This document shows, in pieces, positions 9,345 through 16,646 of a DNA stretch of 26,048 bases (positions within the stretch are counted from its first letter, which is position 1; each line of letters starts with the position of its first letter). This DNA comes from Candidatus Saccharibacteria bacterium UBA3749 (lineage in GTDB: Bacteria; Patescibacteriota; Saccharimonadia; Saccharimonadales; Saccharimonadaceae). The notes below the pieces were generated by a model. It did not search any database. It was not told the origin of the DNA and saw nothing but the letters and a program-made list of their open reading frames with translations. The DNA lies in NCBI GenBank assembly GCA_002371235.1, contig DFGN01000024.1, positions 1 through 26,048 of the forward strand. The letters run 5' to 3'. The position numbers were made by a program, and so were the translations under genes.

Positions 9345-11621
9345 ATGAAATCACTATATAGTAAAACACTACTAAGTTTACCAATTATAACTATATTAAT
9401 GACGGCTACGATTCTAGCATCTACTTATGTCTCAGCTGATGACAATTCTACTGTAGATCAAATTAACATTACTGTCCCAGAATCCTGTACTATGTCCGGT
9501 ACTGGTATGGATAGTCATAATACTAATATTAATAATGGTACCTATACACCAGACATTGGTACTACTACTATGCATGTATTCTGTAATGATAATGAAGGAT
9601 TTGCTATATATGCAGCAGGATATACAGGAGATGAAATAGGTGGAGAGAATAGTAATAAACTAGTAGGAACAAATGCTAGTGGAAATAGTACTATAGAATC
9701 AGGCCTAGCTACAACAACTGGTAATCCAGACGTATCTAACTGGGCTATGAAACTCACTATGACTCAGGACAGTGGAGATACTTCAACTGATAATGCTTTC
9801 ACGATTGATTCTGCTCCAAATGTAGATCTTCCAAGTCAAGCAGAATCAGGTGCAACTCAGGCTCCTTTCTCAGCTTACCATGTAGTACCAAACGAATACG
9901 TTAAAGTAGCTCATAAGAACTCAGTCACTGATATGACTAATACTACTGGTGGAGTTAAGCTTACCACTACTTATGCCGCCTATATCAGTAAAACTCAACC
10001 AGCTGATACTTATAGTGGGCAGGTTATTTATACTCTGGTTCATCCAAGCAATCATGAGGCACCTATTGCTAATCCTGCTGTGCTAGATACCGGAAAAGTA
10101 GTTAACTCCAAATTGAAATCTCTTGCCGCTACGGTTGTAAATGGTGAAGAAACCACTATAACTCCAGAATTTTATCCGGGTGGTGAATATGATTGGGGTT
10201 ACGGATATGATGGATATATTAAATCTATTAATGTTCATTTAAAAACCCCTGCCCCTGCAGATTTTAATCCCTCCGAAATGAACACTATCTCGTCTATAGC
10301 ATCTAAGAAACCGATTTATATCGTCTTTGATAATACTAACGATGCCGGTATTATGCATTTCTATACAGAAGGAGAAAAAATCTTCCTACCCTCTGATTCA
10401 TCCTTTATGTTTTATCTCTTAGCAAATTTTTCTGAGATTTCTGGTATCAACGATTGGGATACTTCCAATGCGACAGATATGAGTAGCATGTTCGATGGTG
10501 CCGGCCACTCCGCCACCAACTTTACTTTGGACCTCTCTTCTTGGAATACTTCTAACGTGACAAACATGAGCAGCATGTTCGAATCTGCCGGCCGCTCTGC
10601 CACCACCTGGTCTATTGGCGACCTCTCTTCCTGGAATACTTCTAACGTAACAAACATGAACAACATGTTCTCTAACGCCGGCAACTCCGCCACCACCTTT
10701 ACTTTGGGCCTCTCTTCCTGGAATACTTCTAACGTAACAAACATGAACAACATGTTCTCTAACGCCGGCCACTCCGCCACCAACTTTACTTTGGACCTCT
10801 CTTCCTGGAATACTTCCAACGTGACAACTATGAGCAACATGTTCTATTATGCCGGCGACTCCGCCACCACCTGGTCTATTGGCGACCTCTCTTCCTGGGA
10901 TACTTCTAACGTAACAAACATGAACGGCATGTTCTCTAGCGCCGGCAACTCCGCCACCACCTTTACTTTGGATCTCTCTTCTTGGAATACTTCTAACGTG
11001 ACAAACATGAGCAGCATGTTCGAATCTGCCGGCCGCTCTGCCACCACCTGGTCTATTGGCGATCTCTCTTCCTGGAATACTTCTAACGTAACAAACATGA
11101 GCCACGTGTTCTCTAGTGCCGGCTACTCCGCCACCACCTGGTTTATTGGCGACCTCTCTTCCTGGAATACTTCCAACGTGACAAATATGAACGGCATGTT
11201 CTCTAGTGCCGGCTACTCCGCCACCACCTGGTCTATTGGCGACCTCTCTTCCTGGAATACTTCCAAAGTGACAAACATGAACAGAATGTTTTATTATACC
11301 GGCCACTCCGCCACCAACTTTACTTTGGACCTCTCTTCCTGGAATACTTCCAACGTGACAAATATGAACGGCATGTTCTCTAGTGCCGGCTACTCCGCCA
11401 CCAACTTTACTTTGGACCTCTCTTCCTGGAATACTTCCAAAGTGACAACTATGAGCCAAATGTTCACCAACGCTGGCATCTCCGCCACCACTTGGTCTGT
11501 AACCATCCCTCAAACAAACGGGAATAGTATTAACAATACTACTAGCCGTATTTATGGACAAACTACATCTAAATACGCAGCTCCCCCATCCGGCAAATCC
11601 TTCACTATCGCCCAGCCATAA
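9345..11621 (+). CDS. BspA-type (DUF285) repeat surface protein
   Basis: 758 residues. A signal peptide (about 1-31, ending STYVSA) is followed by a Thr/Ser/Asn-rich extracellular domain (about 35-250) of the kind found on CPR surface proteins, a linker, and 12 tandem repeats with core SSWNTSNVTNM...MF. The repeats belong to the BspA-like leucine-rich family (PF03382) seen in adhesins of oral bacteria and protozoa. No LPXTG or other sorting motif, and no C-terminal membrane anchor, is visible, so how it is held on the cell is unknown. Shine-Dalgarno AGAAAGG (9331-9337) lies seven bases before the ATG. The repeat part is richer in C and in NNC codons than neighbouring genes, suggesting separate origin or expansion. 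Likely role: attachment to a host bacterium or mucosal surface (inference). Confidence 0.85.
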   Translation: MKSLYSKTLLSLPIITILMTATILASTYVSADDNSTVDQINITVPESCTMSGTGMDSHNTNINNGTYTPDIGTTTMHVFCNDNEGFAIYAAGYTGDEIGGENSNKLVGTNASGNSTIESGLATTTGNPDVSNWAMKLTMTQDSGDTSTDNAFTIDSAPNVDLPSQAESGATQAPFSAYHVVPNEYVKVAHKNSVTDMTNTTGGVKLTTTYAAYISKTQPADTYSGQVIYTLVHPSNHEAPIANPAVLDTGKVVNSKLKSLAATVVNGEETTITPEFYPGGEYDWGYGYDGYIKSINVHLKTPAPADFNPSEMNTISSIASKKPIYIVFDNTNDAGIMHFYTEGEKIFLPSDSSFMFYLLANFSEISGINDWDTSNATDMSSMFDGAGHSATNFTLDLSSWNTSNVTNMSSMFESAGRSATTWSIGDLSSWNTSNVTNMNNMFSNAGNSATTFTLGLSSWNTSNVTNMNNMFSNAGHSATNFTLDLSSWNTSNVTTMSNMFYYAGDSATTWSIGDLSSWDTSNVTNMNGMFSSAGNSATTFTLDLSSWNTSNVTNMSSMFESAGRSATTWSIGDLSSWNTSNVTNMSHVFSSAGYSATTWFIGDLSSWNTSNVTNMNGMFSSAGYSATTWSIGDLSSWNTSKVTNMNRMFYYTGHSATNFTLDLSSWNTSNVTNMNGMFSSAGYSATNFTLDLSSWNTSKVTTMSQMFTNAGISATTWSVTIPQTNGNSINNTTSRIYGQTTSKYAAPPSGKSFTIAQP
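10449..11507 (+). repeat. Twelve in-gene tandem repeats of 87 or 90 bp
   Basis: Units encode 29 or 30 residues, in two classes: one ending TTWSIGDL (30) and one ending TNFTLDL or TTFTLDL (29). Units 2 and 7 encode the same 30 residues and differ by about one base over the shared stretch; units 9 and 11 also share their first half. Near-identity between distant units points to recent intragenic duplication or gene conversion. Confidence 0.85.
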
Positions 11622-11863
11622 AGCCTTGTTAATGACATAGCCGAGTATTGTTAATAATTCGTAATACTAATAATAACTACGTTTCCTTTTGGTACGATTT
11701 TAGCTTCTACTTTAGACCATAGAATAGCGAAGAATCATGCTAAACTAGAATTAGCTACTTTGCAAGCGAAACGATATGGGAAAAGAAAAAATCTCATTTG
11801 CGACTAGACTTTACACATTTTGTCTATTTAACCAAATAACTATAATAGGATGCATTATTTGAG
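11622..11863. other. Intergenic region with a decayed-looking reading frame
   Basis: Contains no convincing gene. One frame (11658-11810, +) is open for about 50 codons with a hydrophobic start and a basic end, but has no ATG, GTG or TTG start and no Shine-Dalgarno; it may be a gene remnant. A lone TATAAT occurs at 11841-11846. Confidence 0.4.
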
Positions 11864-11890
11864 CTGGCACTCTTGCATTATGAGTGCTAG
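11864..11890 (+). promoter_or_regulatory. CIRCE operator (HrcA site)
   Basis: CTGGCACTC (11864-11872), nine bases, then GAGTGCTAG (11882-11890): the nine-base arms are inverted repeats with one mismatch and differ little from the CIRCE consensus TTAGCACTC-N9-GAGTGCTAA. HrcA bound here would cover the -35 region of the dnaJ promoter and so repress it until heat or misfolding stress releases it. Confidence 0.88.
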
Positions 11891-11901
11891 TGATATATAA
11901 T
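11873..11901 (+). promoter_or_regulatory. dnaJ promoter inside the CIRCE element
   Basis: TTGCAT (11873-11878) lies in the CIRCE spacer; 17 bases on is TATAAT (11896-11901), nine bases before the ATG at 11911. The mRNA should have no leader or only two or three bases. Confidence 0.7.
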
Positions 11902-11910
11902 TGTACTGTT

Positions 11911-12822
11911 ATGACGAAACGTGATTATTATGAAGTGTTGGGTGTGCCTAAAAACGCGTCTGACGATGAAATTAAGAAAGCTTATCGTAAGCTAGCGATT
12001 AAGTATCATCCGGATAAAAATCCTGGCAATAAAGAGGCGGAAGAAAAATTCAAAGAGATTAATGAGGCTCACGATGTATTATCGGACAAGCAGAAACGAG
12101 CACGATACGACCAGTTTGGTCATGCTGGCGTAGGTGGAGCTTCTGGAGATCCTTTTGCTGGTGGAAATCCGTTTGGGAGTGGGGGTAGCTTTAATTTTAA
12201 TGGGCAATCATTTAATTTCGATTTTGGTGGTGGGGGATTTGATGACATTTTGGGAAGCCTATTCGGATTTGGCAATGGTGCAAGGAGGGCAAGAAGGGGT
12301 GCAGATTATCAAACCTCGGTGACTCTGACTTTCGAAGAGGCGATTTTTGGTACTGAGAAATCGGTATCGATGAATGATGGAAAGCAAATTAAGGTGAAAA
12401 TACCGGCAGGGATTGACGATGGAATGTCGATTAGACTGCGTGGTAAGGGCGGTCCGGCGCCAGAAGGCGGTTCGGAGGCAGGGGATTTGTATGTAAGAAT
12501 TAGAGTTAAGCCGCACAAGCATTTGACAAGAGAGGGAGCGATTATTCTTTCAGAAGAGCATGTAGATATGGTAGATGCGGCACTAGGATGTGAGATAGAA
12601 GTCGAGACCGTAGATGGAACTGTAACAATGAAAGTACCAGCCGGGACGCAATCCGGCACGCCGTTTAAGCTATCTGGGCATGGGGTGCCATTCCGTGCGG
12701 ATGGGGATAGGGGACCGCATATTGTAACTGTGATTGTGGAGACGCCAAGGAATTTGTCACGTAAGCAAAAAGAGTTACTGGAAGAATTTAAGAATAATAA
12801 GAAACGTGGATTCTGGTCCTAG
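11911..12822 (+). CDS. dnaJ: DnaJ-family (class B, CbpA-like) co-chaperone
   Basis: 303 residues. A J domain (4-65) carries the HPD motif at 33-35, which stimulates Hsp70 (DnaK) ATPase. A Gly/Phe-rich linker (about 72-125) follows, then the two C-terminal substrate-binding beta domains (about 128-290). The four CXXCXGXG zinc-finger repeats of class A DnaJ are absent, so this is class B, like CbpA. The start at 11911 (MTKRDYYEVLG) is chosen over an upstream GTG at 11884 because the J domain begins there and the GTG lies inside the operator and promoter. HrcA control through the CIRCE site is expected. Whether this is the cell's only DnaJ cannot be told from the window; no dnaK, grpE or hrcA is adjacent. 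Confidence 0.92.
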   Translation: MTKRDYYEVLGVPKNASDDEIKKAYRKLAIKYHPDKNPGNKEAEEKFKEINEAHDVLSDKQKRARYDQFGHAGVGGASGDPFAGGNPFGSGGSFNFNGQSFNFDFGGGGFDDILGSLFGFGNGARRARRGADYQTSVTLTFEEAIFGTEKSVSMNDGKQIKVKIPAGIDDGMSIRLRGKGGPAPEGGSEAGDLYVRIRVKPHKHLTREGAIILSEEHVDMVDAALGCEIEVETVDGTVTMKVPAGTQSGTPFKLSGHGVPFRADGDRGPHIVTVIVETPRNLSRKQKELLEEFKNNKKRGFWS

Positions 12823-12827
12823 GCGAG

Positions 12828-13046
12828 TTAGACGCGTACGGTAGTTTCTACAAGACCTGTGGAAGTATTGCGAACGAGAAGATCGACACCGTTCGATGCA
12901 CGTTCGATACGGTGTGTGACCCAGCCAGACGAGTTTCTCACGACGAGTGAATTTGATAATAGGCTCCCTTCAATGTATGAGCTGGAGCCATCGGGTGCAC
13001 GGTAAATGACACCATTTTTTACAAGCATTTCTTCTAAATATCCCAC
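12828..13046 (-). CDS. Small protein of unknown function, converging on dnaJ
   Basis: 72 residues. A GTG start is chosen because AAGGAGGT lies five to six bases before it, one of the best Shine-Dalgarno sequences in the window; an ATG seven codons in is the alternative. The sequence is mostly beta-prone and polar, with no membrane helix, signal peptide or cysteine and no family I recognise. It contains short internally similar stretches (SLVVRNSSG and DLLVRNTSTG), suggesting two copies of a small beta hairpin. Its stop lies five bases from the dnaJ stop on the other strand. Confidence 0.65.
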   Translation of the reverse strand: MGYLEEMLVKNGVIYRAPDGSSSYIEGSLLSNSLVVRNSSGWVTHRIERASNGVDLLVRNTSTGLVETTVRV

Positions 13047-13070
13047 TTTTTACCTCCTTAGTTTTAATAA

Positions 13071-13098
13071 AGTGTACTCTTCTATTTGAAAAATGCAA
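13071..13098 (-). promoter_or_regulatory. Possible promoter of the 72-residue gene
   Basis: Minus-strand TTGCAT (13098-13093), a 16-base spacer and TACACT (13076-13071) stand about 25 bases before the GTG start. Confidence 0.4.
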
Positions 13099-13195
13099 GC
13101 ATGAAAGGTTTTGGTATGAAATGTTTGAGAGTGCGCGGTTATAAAACTGGAGTGGAGTTAGGAGTCTGTAAAAATAAGGTGGATGTGTAATTTCA

Positions 13196-13223
13196 TGGTA
13201 TAATAGGAGTGGAATATTATAAT
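13196..13223 (+). promoter_or_regulatory. Tandem -10 boxes upstream of rny
   Basis: TGG-TATAAT (13196-13204) is an extended -10; a second TATAAT lies at 13218-13223. Either would give a leader of about 60-80 bases before the ATG at 13289. No clear -35 is seen for either. Confidence 0.5.
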
Positions 13224-13288
13224 TTGATGTTATTTGTTAACCCGTTGATATAGAGAAAAATATCGACAAAAACAATTAGAAAGGGAAT

Positions 13289-14806
13289 ATGGAAATAATA
13301 ATTCCAATAATTGCTGCCGTGGTAGGGTTGGCTGCCGGAGCGGGCGGGATTTTTGTTTATAATAAACATAATGAAAATGGGGGTAGAGATAAGGCAGAGG
13401 ACTTGGTGCAAAAAGCGAAGCGTGAGGCAAGCGAGATAGTGCTAAATGCCAGGAGGGAAGCAACGAAGATTACTGAAAAGAATCAAGCGGAAGAAAACGA
13501 AAGACGTAAAGAATGGAAACGGACTGATAATCGTTTGGCGGAGAGAGAAAGTGCTCTTGATGCAAAATTGGATCAGCTAGAAAGGAAAACTGAGAAGCTA
13601 AATAAGGAAGAGAAAGAATTAGAAGATCTAAAAAACGAAGTAAGAGAGATACGGACAAAGCAACACGAAAAGCTTGAAAAAATTGCGGGATTATCGAAAG
13701 CGGACGCCAGAGATAAACTGATGAAGATGACAGAGAACGATATCAAACAAGATTTGGCTGGCTTGATTGTGAAAGAGCAGAAAGAGTTTAAGCACGATAT
13801 TGATGAGACAGCGCAGGCAATGTTGCTCACCGCGATGGAGAGAATGTCATCGGAAGTGACGGCTGATCGGACGGTGACGGCTTTGAAATTGCCGGATGAC
13901 GACATGAAGGGTCGGATTATTGGTAAGGAAGGTCGTAACATTCAAGCTTTGCAAAGGGCCACTGGTGTTGATGTATTGGTAGATGATACTCCTGGGATGA
14001 TTGTGCTATCATCATTTGATCCAATTAGGCGGCAAGTGGCAAGGTATGCTTTGGAGCGCTTGATGAAAGATGGAAGAATCAACCCGGCTTCGATCGAGGA
14101 ATCGGTGGCGAAGGCAGAAAAAGAGATTGAAAAAGAGGTGGTGCGTGCAGGTGAGGATGCGGCAAGAGAGGTTGGTGTAGTAGGGATCCCACGTGAGATT
14201 TTGCATCTTCTTGGTGAATTGAAATTTAGAACATCATATGGTCAGAACGTGTTGTTGCATTCAATAGAAATGGCACATATGGCTGGTATGATTGCGGAGG
14301 AAATCGGTGCTGATAAGAGAACCGCAAAGACTGCAACGCTTCTACACGATATTGGCAAGGCTGTCACGCATAAGATTGAAGGTAAACATGCAGAGATCGG
14401 TGCGGAATTAGCAAAAAAATATGGTATGCCAGATGCAGTAGTGCATGCAATGGCGGCACATCATGATGATATTGAGCCAACCACTCCGGAAGCAGTAATT
14501 GTGAAGATTGTTGATGCCTTGTCAGCGGCGCGACCAGGTGCAAGAAATATTTCGGCAGAGAATTTTGCAGAGAGAATGCGTGACCTTGAAAATATAGCGA
14601 CATCATTTCCTGGGATTGATAAGGCATACGCAATTTCGGCTGGCCGTGAGATACGAGTGATTGTGGAGCCGAAATCGATCGATGATCTATCGGCACTAAA
14701 ATTGGCGCGTGACATTGCAAATAAGATTGAAGCAACGATGAGTTATCCTGGAGTTATCAAGGTGAATGTAATTCGTGAAACCAGGGCAGTTGAATACGCG
14801 AAATAG
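13289..14806 (+). CDS. rny: Ribonuclease Y
   Basis: 505 residues, the family's normal length. An N-terminal membrane helix (about 3-25) is followed by a long charged coiled coil (about 30-190), a KH RNA-binding domain with GRIIGKEGRN (208-217), and an HD phosphohydrolase domain with LLHDIGKA (351-358) and HHDD further on. RNase Y is the membrane-tethered endonuclease that starts mRNA decay in many bacteria lacking RNase E. Shine-Dalgarno AGAAAGGG lies three bases before the ATG. queH follows 12 bases after the stop. Confidence 0.95.
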   Translation: MEIIIPIIAAVVGLAAGAGGIFVYNKHNENGGRDKAEDLVQKAKREASEIVLNARREATKITEKNQAEENERRKEWKRTDNRLAERESALDAKLDQLERKTEKLNKEEKELEDLKNEVREIRTKQHEKLEKIAGLSKADARDKLMKMTENDIKQDLAGLIVKEQKEFKHDIDETAQAMLLTAMERMSSEVTADRTVTALKLPDDDMKGRIIGKEGRNIQALQRATGVDVLVDDTPGMIVLSSFDPIRRQVARYALERLMKDGRINPASIEESVAKAEKEIEKEVVRAGEDAAREVGVVGIPREILHLLGELKFRTSYGQNVLLHSIEMAHMAGMIAEEIGADKRTAKTATLLHDIGKAVTHKIEGKHAEIGAELAKKYGMPDAVVHAMAAHHDDIEPTTPEAVIVKIVDALSAARPGARNISAENFAERMRDLENIATSFPGIDKAYAISAGREIRVIVEPKSIDDLSALKLARDIANKIEATMSYPGVIKVNVIRETRAVEYAK

Positions 14807-14818
14807 AGTTTGATAGCG

Positions 14819-15409
14819 ATGAAGTTATTAATGCATACTTGTTGTGCGCCATGTTCGGTGTATTGTATCGATGCTTTACGGGCAGAGGGGATTGAGCCAA
14901 CTGTTTTTTGGTACAACCCGAATATTCATCCATATATGGAGTATAAAGCTCGGCGAGATTGTTTAAAAGAGTATTGTAAGTCTGTAGGGGTGGAATCGGT
15001 GTTTATAGAGGATTATGGGCTAGATGAGTTTTGTAAGAATGTAGTTTCGGATATACCGGGACGATGCGTGAATTATTGTTATAAAAAACGATTAGGTGAG
15101 ACAGCAAGATATGCAGCAAAGCATGGGTATGATGCTTTTACGACAACGCTTTTAGTATCGCCATATCAAAAACACGAAGAAATTGTGGAAGTGTGCCGAG
15201 AGTTTGCTGGAATGGCTGGGATAGAATTTGTGTATCGGGATTTTAGAGTGGGGTTTAGGGAGGGGCAGAAAAAAGCGAGGGAGCTTGGACTATATATGCA
15301 AAAGTATTGTGGATGCGTGTTTTCGGAAGAAGATAGATACCGGAAGCAGATTGAGAGGGATTTGGCGAGCGAGGGTGTAACTGGCAAGTATGACGAGGCG
15401 GTGGTGTAG
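14819..15409 (+). CDS. queH: Epoxyqueuosine reductase QueH
   Basis: 196 residues from the ATG (a TTG three codons upstream at 14810 is possible). The N-terminal HTCCAPCSVYC motif and the late QKYCGC motif are the cysteine signatures of QueH (PF02677, formerly DUF208), a metal/iron-sulfur enzyme that reduces epoxyqueuosine to queuosine in tRNA wobble position 34. A further RCVNYCYKKR segment lies between. It is unrelated to the cobalamin-dependent QueG. The gene sits 12 bases after rny with no promoter between, so it is probably co-transcribed; the Shine-Dalgarno is weak. No other queuosine gene is in the window, so the pathway cannot be judged here. Confidence 0.9.
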   Translation: MKLLMHTCCAPCSVYCIDALRAEGIEPTVFWYNPNIHPYMEYKARRDCLKEYCKSVGVESVFIEDYGLDEFCKNVVSDIPGRCVNYCYKKRLGETARYAAKHGYDAFTTTLLVSPYQKHEEIVEVCREFAGMAGIEFVYRDFRVGFREGQKKARELGLYMQKYCGCVFSEEDRYRKQIERDLASEGVTGKYDEAVV

Positions 15410-15474
15410 TTGCCAGATTTGGCGGGGCGATGGTATAGAAAAGCGAAAAAGTTTATGATAATGCGTACAGGAGA

Positions 15475-15503
15475 TTGACATTTGATGGGATAGGCGATAT
15501 GAT
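15475..15503 (+). promoter_or_regulatory. Strong promoter upstream of the 113-residue gene
   Basis: Perfect TTGACA (15475-15480), 17-base spacer and TATGAT (15498-15503). The expected start near 15510 gives a leader of about 130 bases that includes a large hairpin. Confidence 0.7.
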
Positions 15504-15556
15504 ATTGACCAATAGGGTTTAATACCTATCGTAGTTTTAAATGTGTAGGGTTGATG

Positions 15557-15609
15557 CTTTTGTGACTCGTTCTGGTTGTTATTCTAGTTACTAGAACGAG
15601 TTACAAAAG
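15557..15609 (+). promoter_or_regulatory. 20-bp hairpin in the leader of the 113-residue gene
   Basis: Arm 15557-15576 pairs with 15590-15609 over 20 positions; the two non-Watson-Crick pairs are both G-U in RNA, and the loop is 13 bases. No U-tract follows, so it is not an intrinsic terminator; an RNase III-type processing site or translational control element is possible. It ends 34 bases before the start codon. A ten-base direct repeat GTACAGGAGA (15465-15474 and 15614-15623) brackets the promoter-hairpin segment. Confidence 0.75.
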
Positions 15610-15643
15610 ATATGTACAGGAGACGAATAAAGGGGGTGACGGA

Positions 15644-15985
15644 ATGAGCAAAAAGGCTAAAGACATGCCGTTTTATGTTCAGCATGGATTTTGCCCGGAT
15701 GAGAAGATTGTAATGCGAGCACAACTAGTGAGCGATGATTATCCCGAGTTTATTAATGGCGCCGATATTTGGCGTAATGATGACGGCAGTTGGTCGATTG
15801 AGACTGATTGGGGAACGAGCACTGGTTTTCCGGGGAGGGCGTATTGGTTACAATATGGCACTAAGCCGGATGGTAACGCAGATGCTGATATTATCTCTAA
15901 GGGGCAGAAATCCTATCGTGACTTTGTGGTTTGTGACGAAAATGGGCGCGCATTAGGTTGGCTTTATGAGTTTGATCCGGATTAA
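15644..15985 (+). CDS. Hypothetical small acidic protein
   Basis: 113 residues, no membrane helix or signal peptide, one Cys near the N-terminus (FCPDEK) and one later (VVCDENG). The composition is rich in Asp, Gly and aromatic residues, with beta-strand pattern, in keeping with a compact cytoplasmic fold; I do not recognise the family. The start is supported by AGGGGGTG five bases upstream and by a strong promoter. It stands alone, between the core rny-queH pair and the non-coding junction, and its transcript could run to the terminator at 16107-16134. Confidence 0.7.
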   Translation: MSKKAKDMPFYVQHGFCPDEKIVMRAQLVSDDYPEFINGADIWRNDDGSWSIETDWGTSTGFPGRAYWLQYGTKPDGNADADIISKGQKSYRDFVVCDENGRALGWLYEFDPD

Positions 15986-16019
15986 TTCTAGCGATCGTAT
16001 TGGTGGAGAATTATCCGGT

Positions 16020-16091
16020 GTGCTTTGTTAAGGTAGCTCAGCTGGTATTGCTAAAACGTCTCTTGTACTACACATGTTAGGAGCTAAGCAC
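16020..16091 (+). ncRNA. tRNA-like structured segment, possible tRNA remnant or small RNA
   Basis: 72 bases, tRNA-sized, with closing arms GTGCT (16020-16024) and AGCAC (16087-16091) and an inner pair TAGCTC (16034-16039) with GAGCTA (16081-16086). It shares GGTAGCTCAGCTGGT with the D arm of the tRNA-Lys at 16524, but has no T-loop consensus, no clear anticodon arm and no CCA end. An intrinsic terminator follows 15 bases later. It could be a tRNA pseudogene, the 3' untranslated region of the upstream gene, or a small RNA. Confidence 0.35.
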
Positions 16092-16106
16092 CTCCAAAAC
16101 TGCTTG

Positions 16107-16134
16107 AGAGGCCTGATACTTTGGCCTCTTTTTC
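16107..16134 (+). terminator. Intrinsic terminator
   Basis: AGAGGCC (16107-16113), nine-base loop, GGCCTCT (16123-16129) and a run of T: a textbook rho-independent terminator ending the transcript of the 113-residue gene or of the structured segment before it. Confidence 0.88.
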
Positions 16135-16154
16135 TTTAGGTTGTGCATTGGACT

Positions 16155-16360
16155 TTGTGATGGGTTATACTTGGGGTGTTGGGCCTTGTGATGGATTATG
16201 TTTGGAGTGTTTGGTCTTGTGATGGGTTATACTTGGGGTGCTGGGTCTTGTGATGGATTATGCTTGGAGTGCTGGGCCTTGTGATGGGTTATGCTTGGAG
16301 TGTTTGGTCTTGTGATGGGTTATGTTTGGAGTGCTGGGCCTTATAATGGATTATATTTGA
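16155..16360. repeat. 31-bp minisatellite, about 6.7 copies
   Basis: The phrase TTGTGATGG recurs with an exact 31-base period at 16155, 16186, 16217, 16248, 16279 and 16310, with a diverged seventh unit at 16341. Units differ at a few positions, partly alternating (GGGTT versus GGATT), which suggests an older 62-base block. The period is not a multiple of three and no frame is conserved, so it is not coding. Confidence 0.9.
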
Positions 16361-16411
16361 ATTTAATTAAAATGTGTCAACGATGATTAATAGTAAATGG
16401 GATGAGGATGA

Positions 16412-16488
16412 AAATTTGGCTGAAAACCATCTCATTTTCAGCCAGATTTTGAGATGGCGATCTTGTTCATCTAAAATCTGGCCAAATT
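16412..16488. repeat. Cluster of mutually complementary inverted repeats upstream of tRNA-Lys
   Basis: Arm 1 (16412-16426) pairs with arm 2 (16435-16449) over 15 positions including one G-U. Arm 2's end GCCAGATTTT (16441-16450) also pairs perfectly with AAAATCTGGC (16473-16482). CATCTCA (16428-16434) pairs with TGAGATG (16450-16456), and AATTTGGC (16413-16420) with GCCAAATT (16481-16488). These pairings exclude one another. The cluster lies just before the tRNA promoter and within 200 bases of the att-like repeats. Confidence 0.8.
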
Positions 16489-16501
16489 GCGAGAGATGTG
16501 T

Positions 16502-16507
16502 TATAAT
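16502..16507 (+). promoter_or_regulatory. tRNA-Lys -10 box
   Basis: TATAAT, 16 bases before the mature tRNA, with a weak TGGCCA at 16479-16484 in the -35 position. Confidence 0.55.
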
Positions 16508-16523
16508 AAGGAGGTCCGCAATT

Positions 16524-16600
16524 GGGCCGGTAGCTCAGCTGGTTAGAGCACGAGCCTCTTAAGCTTGGTGTCGTGGGTTCGAGTCCCACCCGGCTCACCA
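16524..16600 (+). tRNA. tRNA-Lys (anticodon CTT)
   Basis: A 77-base cloverleaf. Acceptor arms GGGCCGG and CCGGCTC pair with one G-U; D arm GCTC/GAGC; anticodon stem CGAGC/GCTTG with loop CTCTTAA, giving CTT; T arm GTGGG/CCCAC with loop TTCGAGT; an encoded CCA end. It reads the AAG codon. Its 3' end is duplicated downstream, so it serves as the probable integration target of the neighbouring element. Confidence 0.95.
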
Positions 16601-16601
16601 A
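16580..16601 (+). repeat. att-like direct repeat, copy 1 (3' end of tRNA-Lys)
   Basis: 22 bases from the T loop through CCA plus one A (CGAGTCCCACC...). Identical to 16647-16668. Confidence 0.8.
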
Positions 16602-16646
16602 TTCCTGACGGAAATGCACAAAAAGCGGAACTCGGTCATAAATGAG

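Noticed and set aside
8612..9346. 244-residue minus-strand frame
   Set aside because: Antisense to the conserved LepA G domain and the end of virB4; no recognisable domains.
10419..11561. 380-residue minus-strand frame
   Set aside because: It is antisense to the BspA repeats; the repeated DNA has no stops in that frame by chance, and the product is a Gly/Val-rich artefact with no start signals.
11884..11910. Upstream GTG start for dnaJ
   Set aside because: It lies inside the CIRCE element and promoter and would add nine residues before the conserved J-domain start.
16155..16360. CRISPR array
   Set aside because: The repeats are head to tail with a 31-base period and no unique spacers, and no cas gene is near.
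16374..16562. 62-residue plus-strand frame
   Set aside because: It runs through the inverted repeats and into tRNA-Lys; no ribosome site and low complexity.
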